Origin: Cherax quadricarinatus | Lineage: Eukaryota > Arthropoda > Malacostraca > Decapoda > Parastacidae | Direction of reading: 5' to 3' | Assembly (NCBI RefSeq): GCF_038502225.1 | Contig: NC_091303.1 | Coordinates: forward strand, 28,327,193-28,391,192 | Length of the DNA stretch: 64,000 nt | In this document: positions 13,201 through 24,862 of the stretch, piece after piece | How the letters are laid out: the number at the start of each line of letters is the position of its first letter | Numbering within the stretch: position 1 is the first letter of the stretch | The notes under the pieces: model-generated | What the model was told of the DNA's origin: nothing | The model's input: only the letters and a program-made list of their open reading frames with translations | Database searches by the model: none | Translations under genes and position numbers: made by a program

Positions 13201-15163
13201 TCTGTTCACCCAGCAGTAGTCACCACACACCTGCTGCTTCTGTTCACCCAGCAGTAGTCACCACACACCTGCTGATTCTGTTCACCCAGCAGTAGTCACC
13301 ACACACCTGCTGCTTCTACTCACCCAGCAGTAGTCACCACACACCTGCTGCTTCTGTTCAACCAGCAGTAGTCACCACACACCTGCTGCTTCTGTTCACC
13401 CAGAAGTAGTCACCACACACCTGCTGCTTCTGTTCACACAGAAGTAGTTACCACACACCTGCTGCTTCTGTTCACCCAGAAGTAGTCACCACACACCTGC
13501 TGCTTCTGTTCACCCAGAAGTAGTCACCACACACCTGCTGCTTCTGTTCACCCAGAAGTAGTCACCACACACCTGATGCTTCTGTTCACCCAGAAGTAGT
13601 CACCACACACCTGCTGCTTCTGTTCACTTAGAAGTAGTCACCACACACCTGCTGCTTCTGTTCACCCAAAAGTAGTTAAAAGTAGTTACCACACACCTGC
13701 TGCTTCTGTTCACCCAGAAGTAGTCACCACACACCTGCTGCTTCTGTTCACCCAGCAGTAGTCACCACACACCTGCTGCTTCTGTTCACCCAGAAGTAGT
13801 CACCACACACCTGCTTCTCCTGTTCACCTAGCAGCAGTCGCGACACACCTGCTGCTTCTGTTCACCTACCAGCAGTGTCCACACACCCGCTGGTTCTGTT
13901 CGCCCAGCAGCAGTCATCACACACACACCTGCTGCTCCTGTTCCTCCAGCGGTATTCATCACACAGCTGCTGCTCCTGTTCATCCAGCAGTAGTCACCAC
14001 ACACCTGCTGCTCCTGTTCATCCAGCAGTATTTACCACACACCTGCCGCTCCTGTTCATCCAGCAGTAGTCATCACACACCTGTTGCTCCTGTTCATCCA
14101 ACAGTATTCACCACACACCTGCTGCTCCTGTTCATCCAGCAGTATTTACCACACACCTGCTGCTCCTGTTCACCCAGAAGTAGTTACCACACACCTGCTG
14201 CTTCTGTTCACCCAGAAGTAGTCACCACACACCTGCTGCTTCTGTTCACCCAGAAGTAGTCACCACACACCTGCTGCTTCTGTTCACCCAGCAGTAGTCA
14301 CCACACACCTGCTGCTTCTGTTCACCCAAAAGTAGTCACCACACACCTGCTTCTCCTGTTCACCTAGCAGCAGTCACGACACACCTGCTGCTTCTGTTCA
14401 CCCAGAAGTAGTCACCACACACCTGCTTCTCCTGTTCACCTAGCAGCAGTCACGACACACCTGCTGCTTCTGTTCACCTACCAGCAGTGTCCACACACCC
14501 GCTGGTTCTGTTCGCCCAGCAGCAGTCATCACACACACACCTGCTGCTCCTGTTCCTCCAGCGGTATTCATCACACAGCTGCTGCTCCTGTTCATCCAGC
14601 AGTAGTCACCACACACCTGCTGCTCCTGTTCTTCCAGCAGTATTTACCACACACCTGCCGCTCCTGTTCATCCAGCAGTAGTCATCACACACCTGTTGCT
14701 CCTGTTCATCCAACAGTATTCACCACACACCTGCTGCTCCTGTTCATCCAGCAGTAATCATCACACACACCTGCTTCTCCTGTTCATCCAGCTGTATTCA
14801 CCACACACCTGCTGCTCCTGTTCATTCAGCTGTAGTCACCACACATCTGCTGCTCCTGTTCATCCAGCAGTAGTCATCACACACCTGCTGCTCCTGTTCA
14901 TCCAGCAGTATTACCACACATCTGCTGCTCCTGTTCATCCATCAGTATTCACCACACACCTGCTGCTCCTGTTCATCCATCAGTATTCATCACACACCTG
15001 CTGCTCCTGTTCATCCATCAGTATTCACCACACACCTGCTCCTGTTCATCCAGCAGTAGTCATCACACACCTGCTCCTCTTCATCCAGCAGTAGTCATCA
15101 CGCACCTGCTGCTCCTGTTCATCCAGCAGTAGTCATCACGCACCTGCTGCTCCTGTTCATCCA
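4270..15163. repeat. 38-bp tandem satellite, about 286 units
   Basis: The unit begins GTAGTCACCACACACCTGCT and ends in TTCACCCAGCA; successive starts at 4324 and 4362 give a 38-bp period. Units are typically over 90 percent alike. The main variants are CAGCAG/CAGAAG, GCTTCTG/GCTATTG, CACACACC/CACATACC and CTGCTGC/CTGATGC. Marker variants recur at exact multiples of 38 (for example GCTATTG at 6741, 7957 and 9477, spaced 32 and 40 units), so long blocks were duplicated. The period is not a multiple of three and no long ORF exists. Each unit carries a CACCTG hexamer. There are no spacers, so this is not a CRISPR array. Confidence 0.95.
13800..15163. repeat. Divergent edge of the 38-bp satellite, with a 612-bp duplication
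   Basis: The unit drifts to a related 38-mer with CCTGTTCATCCAG and GTAGTCATCAC. A block containing CGCTGGTTCTGTTCGCCCAG is present near 13890 and again near 14502, an offset of 612 bp, with few differences. Decay at the array edge fits unequal exchange homogenising the centre more than the border. Short reading frames here (13875, 14487, 14696) are repeat artefacts. Confidence 0.8.
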
Positions 15164-15490
15164 GAATTATGTACACTATATACACTATGTGCAACAATAG
15201 TTATTAGTTCACTCCACGGTAAGCAAGGCAGAATAGAAACCACTAGAGAGCAGACCGTGCTTCATCCACCTCTAGAATGGGAATGACAAGGGCAGACAGG
15301 TGTGTGGTACCCACAACACCTCTGCGATTGCCAAAACCATCTTCTCATTGGCTGGAACCTGGATACTGATCGAACGATGGGGCCCCATCGTCAACCCTTA
15401 GCACCTGGTTCGCTGGTTGGGGGAGACAGCCTTTCAATGAGGGTGTGTACATGCGCCGAATAAAGGTTACGTACTCTTTGCATGCCACAA
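15164..15490. other. Single-copy island inside the 38-bp satellite
   Basis: About 325 bp unlike the repeat, with satellite on both sides, so it is an insertion or a relic of the original locus. It holds an 18-bp perfect palindrome at 15374-15391 centred on GGGGCCCC. I see no convincing target duplication and no coding frame. Confidence 0.6.
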
Positions 15491-15683
15491 GTAGTCATCA
15501 CTCACCTGCTGCTCCTGTTCATCCAGCAGTAGTCATCACACACCTGCTGCTCCTGCTCATCCAGCAGTATTCACCACACATCTCTTGCTCCTGTTCATCC
15601 AGCAGTAGTCATCACACACCTGCTGCTACTGTTCATCCAGCAGTAGTCACCACACACCTGCTGCTCCTGCTTACCGAGCAGTA
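15491..15683. repeat. Resumed 38-bp satellite, about 5 units
   Basis: Five diverged units of the TCATCAC / TTCATCCAG type, like the array edge before 15163. The following 64 bases (15684-15747) are a non-repeat linker leading into the 27-bp satellite. Confidence 0.85.
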
Positions 15684-15747
15684 AATATAAGCATCTGGCC
15701 GACTTATGCCTTGCTACCTGCGAAACATTTACAATTCAGATTTACGG

Positions 15748-18700
15748 GTGTAATTGTTGCAGACCAGCTGGAAGGTGTAATTGTTGCAGACCAGCTGGAA
15801 GGTGTAATTGTTGCAGACCAGCTGGAAGGTGTAATTGTTGCAGACCAGCTGGAAGGTGTAATTGTTGCAGACCAGCTGGAAGGTGTAATTGTTGCAGACC
15901 AGCTGGAAGGTGTAATTGTTGCAGACCAGCTGGAAGGTGTAATTGTTGCAGACCAGCTGGAAGGTGTAATTGTTGCAGACCAGCTGGAAGGTGTAATTGT
16001 TGCAGACCAGCTGGAAGGTGTAATTGTTGTAGACCATCTGGAAGGTGTAATTGTTGCATACCAGCTGGAAGGTGTAATTGTTGCAGACCAGCTGGAAGGT
16101 GTAATTGTTGCAGACCAGCTGGAAGGTGTAATTGTTGCAGACCAGCTGGAAGGTGTAATTGTTGCAGACCAGCTGGAAGGTGTAATTGCTGCAGACCATC
16201 TGGAAGGTGTAATTGTTGCATACCAGCTGGAAGGTGTAATTGTTGCAGACCAGCTGGAAGGTGTAATTGTTGCAGACCATCTGGAAGGTGTAATTGTTGC
16301 ATACCAGCTGGAAGGTGTAATTGTTGCAGACCAGCTGGAAGGTGTAATTGTTGTAGACCATCTGGAAGGTGTAATTGTTGCATACCAGCTGGAAGGTGTA
16401 ATTGTTGCAGACAAGCTGGAAGGTGTAACTGTTGCAGACCAGCTGGAAGGTGTAATTGTTGTAGACCATCTGGAAGGTGTAATTGTTGCATACCAGCTGG
16501 AAGGTGTAATTGTTGCAGACCAGCTGGAAGGTGTAATTGTTGCATACCAGCTGGAAGGTGTAATTGTTGCAGACCAGCTGGAAGGTGTAATTGTTGTAGA
16601 CCATCTGGAAGGTGTAATTGTTGCATACCAGCTGGAAGGTGTAATTGTTGCAGACCAGCTGGAAGGTGTAATTGTTGTAGACCATCTGGAAGGTGTAATT
16701 GTTGCATACCAGCTGGAAGGTGTAATTGTTGCAGACCAGCTGGAAGGTGTAATTGTTGCAGACCAGCTGGAAGGTGTAATTGTTGTAGACCATCTGGAAG
16801 GTGTAATTGTTGCATACCAGCTGGAAGGTGTAATTGTTGCAGACCAGCTGGAAGGTGTAATTGTTGCAGACCAGCTGGAAGGTGTAATTGTTGCAGACCA
16901 GCTGGAAGGTGTAATTGTTGCAGACCAGCTGGAAGGTGTAATTGTTGCATACCAGCTGGAAGGTGTAATTGTTGCAGACCAGCTGGAAGGTGTAATTGTT
17001 GCAGACCAGCTGGAAGGTGTAATTGTTGCATGGCAGCTGGAAGGTGTAACTGTTGCATACCAGCTGGAAGGTGTAATTGTTGCAGACCAGCTGGAAGGTG
17101 TAATTGTTGCAGACCAGCTGGAAGGTGTAATTGTTGCAGACCATCTGGAAGGTGTAATTGTTGCATACCAGCTGGAAGGTGTAATTGTTGCAGACCAGCT
17201 GGAAGGTGTAATTGTTGCAGACCATCTGGAAGGTGTAATTGTTGCATACCAGCTGGAAGGTGTAATTGTTGCAGACCAGCTGGAAGGTGTAATTGTTGTA
17301 GACCATCTGGAAGGTGTAATTGTTGCATACCAGCTGGAAGGTGTAATTGTTGCAGACCAGCTGGAAGGTGTAACTGTTGCAGACCAGCTGGAAGGTGTAA
17401 TTGTTGCATACCAGCTGGAAGGTGTAATTGTTGCATACCAGCTGGAAGGTGTAATTGTTGCATACCAGCTGGAAGGTGTAATTGTTGCATACCAGCTGGA
17501 AGGTGTAATTGTTGCAGACCAGCTGGAAGGTGTAATTGTTGCATACCAGCTGGAAGGTGTAATTGTTGCATACCAGCTGGAAGGTGTAATTGTTGCATAC
17601 CAGCTGGAAGGTGTAATTGTTGCAGACCAGCTGGAAGGTGTAACTGTTGCAGACCAGCTGGAAGGTGTAATTGTTGCATACCAGCTGGAAGGTGTAATTG
17701 TTGCATACCAGCTGGAAGGTGTAATTGTTGCATACCAGCTGGAAGGTGTAATTGTTGCAGACCAGCTGGAAGGTGTAATTGTTGTAGACCATCTGGAAGG
17801 TGTAATTGTTGCATACCAGCTGGAAGGTGTAATTGTTGCAGACCAGCTGGAAGGTGTAATTGTTGCATACCAGCTGGAAGGTGTAATTGTTGCAGACCAG
17901 CTGGAAGGTGTAATTGTTGTAGACCATCTGGAAGGTGTAATTGTTGCATACCAGCTGGAAGGTGTAATTGTTGCAGACCAGCTGGAAGGTGTAATTGTTG
18001 TAGACCATCTGGAAGGTGTAATTGTTGCATACCAGCTGGAAGGTGTAATTGTTGCAGACCAGCTGGGAGGTGTAATTGTTGCAGACCAGCTGGAAGGTGT
18101 AATTGTTGCAGACCAGCTGGAAGGTGTAATTGTTGCAGACCAGCTGGAAGGTGTAATTGTTGCAGACCAGCTGGAAGGTGTAATTGTTGCATACCAGCTG
18201 GAAGGTGTAATTGTTGCATACCAGCTGGAAGGTGTAATTGTTGCAGACCAGCTGGAAGGTGTAACTGTTGCAGACCAGCTGGAAGGTGTAATTGTTGCAT
18301 ACCAGCTGGAAGGTGTAATTGTTGCATACCAGCTGGAAGGTGTAATTGTTGCATACCAGCTGGAAGGTGTAATTGTTGCAGACCAGCTGAAAGGTGTAAT
18401 TGTTGTAGACCATCTAGAAGGTGTAATTGTTGCATACCAGCTGGAAGGTGTAATTGTTGCAGACCAGCTGGAAGGTGTAATTGTTGCATACCAGCTGGAA
18501 GGTGTAATTGTTGCAGACCAGCTGGAAGGTGTAATTGTTGTAGACCATCTGGAAGGTGTAATTGTTGCATACCAGCTGGAAGGTGTAATTGTTGCAGACC
18601 AGCTGGAAGGTGTAATTGTTGTAGACCATCTGGAAGGTGTAATTGTTGCATACCAGCTGGAAGGTGTAATTGTTGCAGACCAGCTGGAAGGTGTAATTGT

Positions 18701-20110
18701 TGCAGACCAGCTGGAAGGTGTAATTGTTGCAGACCAGCTGGAAGGTGTAATTGTTGCAGACCAGCTGGAAGGTGTAATTGTTGCATACCAGCTGGAAGGT
18801 GTAACTGTTGCATACCAGCTGGAAGGTGTAACTGTTGCATACCAGCTGGAAGGTGTAATTGTTGCAGACCAACTGGAAGGTGTAGCTGTTGCATACCAGC
18901 TGGAAGGTGTAACTGTTGCATACCAGCTGGAAGGTGTAACTGTTGCATACCAGCTGGAAGGTGTAACTGTTGCATACCAGCTGGAAGGTGTAACTGTTGC
19001 ATACCAGCTGGAAGGTGTAACTGTTGCATACCAGCTGGAAGGTGTAATTGTTGCATACCAGCTGGAAGGTGTAACTGTTGCATACCAGCTGGAAGGTGTA
19101 ACTGTTGCATACCAGCTGGAAGGTGTAACTGTTGCATACCAGCTGGAAGGTGTAGCTGTTGCATACCAGCTGGAAGGTGTAATTGTTGCAGACCAGCTGG
19201 AAGGTGTAATTGTTGCAGACCAACTGGAAGGTGTAATTGTTGCAGACCAGCTGGAAGGTGTAACTGTTGCAGACCAGCTGGAAGGTGTAATTGTTGCATA
19301 CCAGCTGGAAGGTGTAATTGTTGCATACCAGCTGGAAGGTGTAATTGTTGCATACCAGCTGGAAGGTGTAATTGTTGCAGACCAGCTGGAAGGTGTAATT
19401 GTTGTAGACCATCTGGAAGGTGTAATTGTTGCAGACCAGCTGGAAGGTGTAATTGTTGCAGACCAGCTGGAAGGTGTAATTGTTGCAGACCAGCTGGAGG
19501 GTGTAATCGTTGCAGACCAGCTGGAAGGTGTAATCGTTGCAGACCAGCTGGAAGGTGTAATTGTTGCATACCAGCTGGAAGGTGTAATTGTTGCAGACCA
19601 GCTGGAGGGTGTAATCGTTGCAGACCAGCTGGAAGGTGTAATTGTTGCAGACCAGCTGGAAGGTGTAATCGTTGCAGACCAGCTGGAAGGTGCAATTGTT
19701 GCAGAGTAGCTGGAAGGAGTATCAGTTGCAGACCAGCTGGAAGGTGTAATTGTTGCAGACCAGCTGGAAGGTGTAATCGTTGCAGACCAGCTGGAGGGTG
19801 TAATCGTTGCAGACCAGCTGGAAGGTGTAATTGTTGCAGACCAGCTGGAAGGTGTAATCGTTGCAGACCAGCTGGAAGGTGCAATTGTTGCAGAGTAGCT
19901 GGAAGGAGTATCAGTTGCAGACCAGCTAGAAAGTGTAATTGTTGCAGACCAGCTGGAACGTGTAATTGTTGCAGACCAGCTGGAACGTGTAATTGTTGCA
20001 GACCAGCTAGAACGTGTAATTGTTGCAGACCAGCTGGAAGGTGCAATTATTGCAAACCAACTGGAAGGTGCAATTGTTGCAGAGTAGCTGGAAGGAGTAT
20101 CAGTTGCAGA
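15748..20110. repeat. 27-bp tandem satellite, about 161 units
   Basis: The unit reads TAATTGTTGCAGACCAGCTG followed by GAAGGTG. Because 27 is a multiple of three and only one of six frames holds a recurring stop (TAA on the plus strand), five frames stay open for hundreds of codons. They give nonsense nonapeptide repeats: GVIVADQLE and CNCCRPAGR on plus; NNYTFQLVC, LQQLHLPAG and ATITPSSWS on minus. Main variants are GCATACC for GCAGACC and GTAGACCATCTGG for GCAGACCAGCTGG. Higher-order periods are visible: 621 bp (23 units; marker at 17641 and 18262) and 189 bp (7 units; marker GCAGAGTAGC at 19701, 19890 and 20079). I do not regard any of these frames as genes. Confidence 0.95.
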
Positions 20111-20154
20111 CCAGCTGGCCGTGTCAGTGTTGTTGATCAGTTGGTAGTGTCATA
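20111..20154. repeat. Junction of 27-bp and 26-bp satellites
   Basis: Here the GGAAGGTG ending of the 27-mer gives way to GGTAGTGTCA of the 26-mer, with one hybrid unit. Family A copy A2 interrupts at about 20155, and the 26-mer continues at 21703. Confidence 0.7.
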
Positions 20155-21702
20155 AGAACAGAAAGAAGGAACGCTGCAACAGGCCTACTGACCCATGCGG
20201 AGCAGGTCCATGTCCTCCCCCGGATGAGCCCAATGACCCACCAAGTCTGGTCACCTCCACTCAAGGAAGGAGCACGGCACCAGACCCAGCAGCCCAAACT
20301 AGTTAGGTCCAACTCACACCCACCCACACCCACTCATGTATTTATCTAACCTATTTTTAAAACTATACGACGTTTTAGCCTCAATAACTGTACTTGGGAG
20401 TTTGATCCACTCATCCACAACTCTATTACCAAACTAGTGCTTTCCTATATCATTCCTGAATCTGAATTTTTCCAACTTGAAGCCATTGCTGCGAGTCCTG
20501 TCTTGGCTGGAAATTTTCAGCGCGCTATTTACATCCCCTTTATTTATTACTGTTTTCCATTTATACACCTCGATCAAATTTTCCCTGATTCTGCGCCTTT
20601 CGAGAGAGTGCAGATTCAGGGCCCTCAGTCTATCCTCATAGGGAAGATTTTTGATACATGGGATAATCTTTGTCATCCTCCTCTGTACGTTTTCCAGGGC
20701 ATTTATATCCATTCCGTAATACGGTGACCAGAACTGTGCAGCATAGTCTAAATGAGGCCTAACCAAGGATATATAGAGTTGAAGAACAACCTGAGGACTT
20801 CTATTATTTATACTTCTAGATATGAAGCCAAGAATTCTGTTAGCTTTATTGCGAACACTAATGCACTGTTGTCTTGGTTTTAGATTACTGCTAACCAGAA
20901 CTCCTAAATCCTTTTCGCAGTCAATAGTATTAAGATCTACATTATTTAGTTTATATGTGACATGGTTATTTACCTGTCCAACATTCAGAACTTTGCATTT
21001 GTCAATATTAAACTGCATCTGCCACTTCTCCGACCATTGCAGCAGTCTATTCAAATCATCCTGGAGTGCTCTAGTGTCATCATTAGAATGAATTGGACGG
21101 CCTATTTTGGTGTCATCAGCAAATTTGCTTATGTCGCTATTTATTCCCTCATCTATGTCGTTTATGTAAATTGTGAACAACAACGTGTCCAACACTGACC
21201 CCTGCGGAACACCGCTTGTAAGGTGCCCCCATTCTGATTTCTCCCCATTTACACAAACTCTCTGCTGCTTATTTGTCAGCCATGCATCTACCCAGGAAAA
21301 AATTTCTCTTCCTATTCCGTGTGCCTTAAGTTTCCTCAATAGCCTCTGATGTGGAACTCTATCGAAAGCCTTACTGAAGTCCATATACACAATATCATAT
21401 TCATTACCATGATCTACCTCCTCAAACACCTTAGTGAAAAAAGTTAGTAAATTCGTAAGACAGGAACGCCCCTTTGTAAAACCGTGTTGAGATTCATTAA
21501 TCAATCTGTGCCTATCAAGATGGCTACGAATTGCTTCAGCAATTATTGATTCCATAAATTTTCCCACTATGGAGGTAAGGCTTGTTGGTCTATAGTTCGA
21601 AGCCAAGGACATGTCACCTGCCTTGTAAATAGGTATTACATTGACCATTTTCCACTTGTCAGGCACTATGCCACTTTGTAGTGATATGTTAAAAAGATTA
21701 GT
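20155..21702 (-). pseudogene. CR1-like LINE copy A2, 5'-truncated, within satellite
   Basis: Minus-strand copy of family A. The RT and C-terminal part is open from 21666 down to 20434 (410 codons), starting within the palm N-terminal to SNYRP and including YMDFSKAFD, GVPQGSV and FADDTKI. The terminal segment (WFGNRVVDEW-like) is out of frame below 20434, so a small indel has broken it. The 5' end lies at about 21702, where the NLFNIS codons meet 26-bp satellite; the 3' end is the shared tail. Satellite on both sides shows insertion into an existing array followed by 5' truncation, the usual LINE outcome. Confidence 0.85.
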
Positions 21703-22171
21703 CAGTGTTGTAAACCAGTTGGTAGTGTCAGTGTTGTAGACCAGTTGGTAGTGTCAGTGTTGTAGAACAGCTGGTAGTCTCAGTGTTTTAGTCCAGCTGG
21801 CAGTGTCAGTGTTGTAGACCAATTGGTAGTGTCAGGGTTGTAGACCAGCTGGCAGTGTCAGTGTTGTAGACCAGTTGGTAGTGTCAGTGTTATAGTCCAG
21901 CTGGCAGTGTCAGTGTTGTAGACCAGTTGGTAGTGTCAATGTTATAGACCAGCTGGTAGTGTCAGTATTTTTGTCTAGCTGGCAATGTCGGTGTTGTAGA
22001 CCAGCTGGTAGTGTCAGTATTTTTGTCTAGCTGGCAATGTCGGTTTTGTAGACCAGCTGGTAGTGTCAGTATTGTAGACTAGATGGTAGTGTCAGTGTTG
22101 TAGGTCAGCTGGTAGTGTCAATGTTGTATACCAGCTGGTAGTATCAGTATTGTAGACTAGCTGGTAGTGTC
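21703..22171. repeat. 26-bp satellite, about 18 diverged units
   Basis: Units of the GTTGTAGACCAGCTGGTAGT type with GTCAGT joins, more diverged than the main array at 33 kb (CTAGCTGG, CCAGTTGG and CAATGTCGG variants). It is the continuation of the array interrupted at 20155. Confidence 0.85.
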
Positions 22172-23262
22172 ACCTAATTGTGGTTGCAGGGGTCGAAACT
22201 CAGCTCCTGGCCCCGCCTCTTCACTGATCGCTGCTACGTCCTCTCTCTCCCTGCTCCATGAGCTTTATCATACCTCGTCTTAAAGCTATGTATGGTTCCT
22301 GCCTCCACTACATCACTTGCCAGACTATTCCACTTCCTGACTACTATATGACTGAAGAAATACTTCCTAACATCCCCTTGACTCATCTGAGTCTTCAACT
22401 TCCAAGTGTGACCCCCTTGTTTCTGTGTCCCTTCCCTGGAACATCCTGTCTCTGTCCACCTTGTCTAATCCAAGCAGTATTTTATATGTCATTGTCATGT
22501 CTTCCCTAACCCTCCTGTCCTCCAGTGTCGTCAGGCCGATTTCCCTTAACCTTTCTTCGTAGGACATTCCCCTTAGCTCTGGAACTAACCTTGTCGCTTG
22601 ACCCGGTGTGGGTTCCAAACTGGTGCTGCATACCCCAGTATGGGCCTAACGTACACGGTGTACAGTGTCTTGAACGATTCCTTACTAAGGTATCGGAATG
22701 CTATTCTCAGGTTTGCCTGGCGCTCATATGCTGCAGCAGTTATCTGGTTGATGTGTGCTTCCGGAGACGTGCTCGGTGTTATACTCACTCCAAGCTCTTT
22801 CTCTTTGAGCGAGGTTTGCAGTCTTTAGCCACCTAGCCTATACTCTGTCTGCGGTTTTCTTTGCCCTTCACCGATCTCCATGACTTTGCATTTGGCGGGG
22901 TTAAATTCGAGATGGCAGTTGCTGGACCAGATGTCCAGCCTGTCTAGGTCTCTTTGAAGTCCTGCCTGATCCTTATCTGATTTAATTCTCCTCATTAACT
23001 TCACATCATCTGTGAACAGGTACACTTCTGAGCCTATCTCTTCCATCATGTCATTCACATATACCAAAAATAGCACTGGTCCTAGGACCGACCCCTGTGG
23101 GACACCGCTCGTCACAGGCGTTCACTGTGATACCTCATCACGTACCATGACTCGTTGTTTCCTCCCTGTCAGGTATTCTCTGATCCATTGCAGTGCCCTT
23201 CCTGTTATACGCGCCTAATCCTCTAACTTCTGCGCTAATCTCTTGTAAGGAACTGTGTCGAA
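22172..23262 (-). pseudogene. Family B LINE fragment B1 (RT and 3' end)
   Basis: Minus-strand 3' portion of family B. Pieces occur in three frames: 23115-22825 has [14 protein letters not shown] and motif C as FTDD, 22788-22585 and 22618-22367 carry the C-terminal region (LVPELRGMSYEERLREIG). At least two frameshifts separate them. The 3' end is the family end with GGTTGCAGGGGTCG on the plus strand. The 5' end stops near 23262 inside the region before motif A. Dead copy. Confidence 0.82.
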
Positions 23263-24120
23263 GGCCTCATATTACAGTTGGCGGGACTTAGACTCTGCAC
23301 CCGAGCCCCCAACACCATGATTAAGCGAGTACATACGGTTGGCAGCGTTGAAGCTCGTTGTGGCGCACTCCTGACTCCTGGTTCCACTTCAGTTTCTTCT
23401 CTATATTTGTTTTAATCCCATTTACAGTGCTTCAATCACAGCACTAAGTTCGCACTTTACTGTCTGCCTTGGGGTCACACCTTATCACTTATGATGGCTG
23501 GCATCGATGTCTGGCCGCATGAAACCTGGGTTACCGGTTGTTATTATATAATATGCTGTTATTATCTAATACACTTGTTATTTCTAATACACTGTTACTC
23601 TCTAATGCACTTGTTATTATCTAATGCACTATCGTCTTGCACTACACTATCAAGATGTGAATTTGACTGACCAGTTGGATGCTTTCATTCTTTGTTATGG
23701 ACACTGTTGCTTCCAGGAAAACATCAACATCCCAAGAATAATTGCTGGTTATTTTTTCTTTTCGGTCCCCTCACTTTATGCACTACCTCATGTCCTTGAC
23801 TTGCACTTAACTCTCTGGCTTGGGTCACACTTATTATTTTTTTTAATTTACAGTAGTGTTGGCTTGTGGTAACACTCCTACGCCCGGCTCTAGGCCTCCT
23901 CTACCCACTTCTGGCACTGATTTCACTTTCAAAATTATGTACGTATATAAATTGTAGCTCTCGCCTCCCTTTTCTGGTTTAGGCAGCTTGTATTTCACTT
24001 CCCGACTTGTTCACTGAGCCCTAACACGTTAAATGATCCCTTCAATATCCATGGATCGTCCAGAAAGAATCTAAATCTCGTGAATACTGAGTATGGTGTT
24101 ACTCTCGCCGACGCCTCTCT
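23263..24120. other. Unassigned spacer
   Basis: About 860 bp with no recognised element or gene. A weak direct repeat around TTATTATCTAATGCACT lies near 23540-23630. The remainder is low-similarity sequence with only short frames; it could be an old retroelement flank that I cannot identify. Confidence 0.45.
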
Positions 24121-24284
24121 GTGTCTGTCAGTGTTGTAGACCAGCTGGTAGTGTCAATGTTGTAGACCAGCTGGTAGTGTCGGTGCTAGAGACCAGCTGG
24201 TAATATGTGTTGTAGACTACCTGGTAGTGTCAGTATTGTAGACGAGCTGGGAGTGTCGTTGTAGACCAGCTGGTATTGTCAGTA
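24121..24284. repeat. 26-bp satellite, about 6 diverged units
   Basis: Degraded units with CCAGCTGGTAGTGTC and shortened joins (TAATATGTG, GTCGTTG). It probably belonged to the array at 21703-22171 before B1 and the spacer separated them. Confidence 0.8.
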
Positions 24285-24776
24285 CTCACCTAGTTGTACT
24301 CACCTAGTTGTGGTTTCAGGGGTCGATTCATAACTCCTGGCCCCGTCTCTTCACTGGCCGCTACTGGGTCATTCTCCCTGCACCATGAGCATTATCATAC
24401 CTCTGCTTAAAGCTATGAATGGATCCTGCCTCCACTACATCGCTTCCCAAACTATTCCACTTCATGATAACTCTGTGACTGAAGAAACATTTCCTAACAT
24501 CCCTGTGATTTATCTGTCTTCAATTTCCAACTTCGTCCCCTTGTTGCTGTGTCCCATCTCTGGAACATTCTGTCTCTGTTCATCTTGTCAATTCCTCTCA
24601 GTATTTTATATGTTGTTATCATGTCCTCCCTATCTCTCCTGTCCTCCAGTGTCGTCAGGTCGATTTCCCTTAACTTCTCCTCGTAGGACATACCCCTTAG
24701 CTCTGGGACTAGTCTTGTTGCAAACTTTTGCACTTTATCTAGTTTCTTTGCGTACTTGGCTAGATGTGGGTTCCAA
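24285..24776 (-). pseudogene. Family B LINE fragment B2 (3' end only)
   Basis: Begins with two copies of the family tail unit TACTCACCTAGTTG, then the 3' UTR and the C-terminal coding end on the minus strand (LVPELRGMSYEEKLREI in the 24733-24494 frame). It stops abruptly at 24776, where a plus-strand fragment of family C begins. Confidence 0.82.
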
Positions 24777-24862
24777 GATCACCACCCATCTAGAAACACA
24801 TCAGTTACACAACCCAGGGCAACATGGGTTTAGAACAGGTCGCTCCTGTCTGTCTCAACTAT
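24777..24862 (+). mobile_element. Family C RT scrap
   Basis: About 86 bp nearly identical to 28980-29066 of the family C copy downstream (THLETHQLHNPGQHG region of the RT). It is fused to the end of B2 in opposite orientation, so it is a rearrangement or template-switch junction. Confidence 0.8.

Noticed and set aside
4270..15163. CRISPR-like array of regular direct repeats
   Set aside because: Units are directly adjacent with no unique spacers, and the genome is eukaryotic.
15711..20155. Giant repeat proteins (1332, 1434, 1041 and 894 codons)
   Set aside because: All come from one 27-bp unit that is open in five phases on both strands, with no codon-position bias and no non-repeat domain.
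23263..24120. Unrecognised host gene in the spacer
   Set aside because: Only short frames such as the 82-codon one at 23624, without domain motifs or supporting context.
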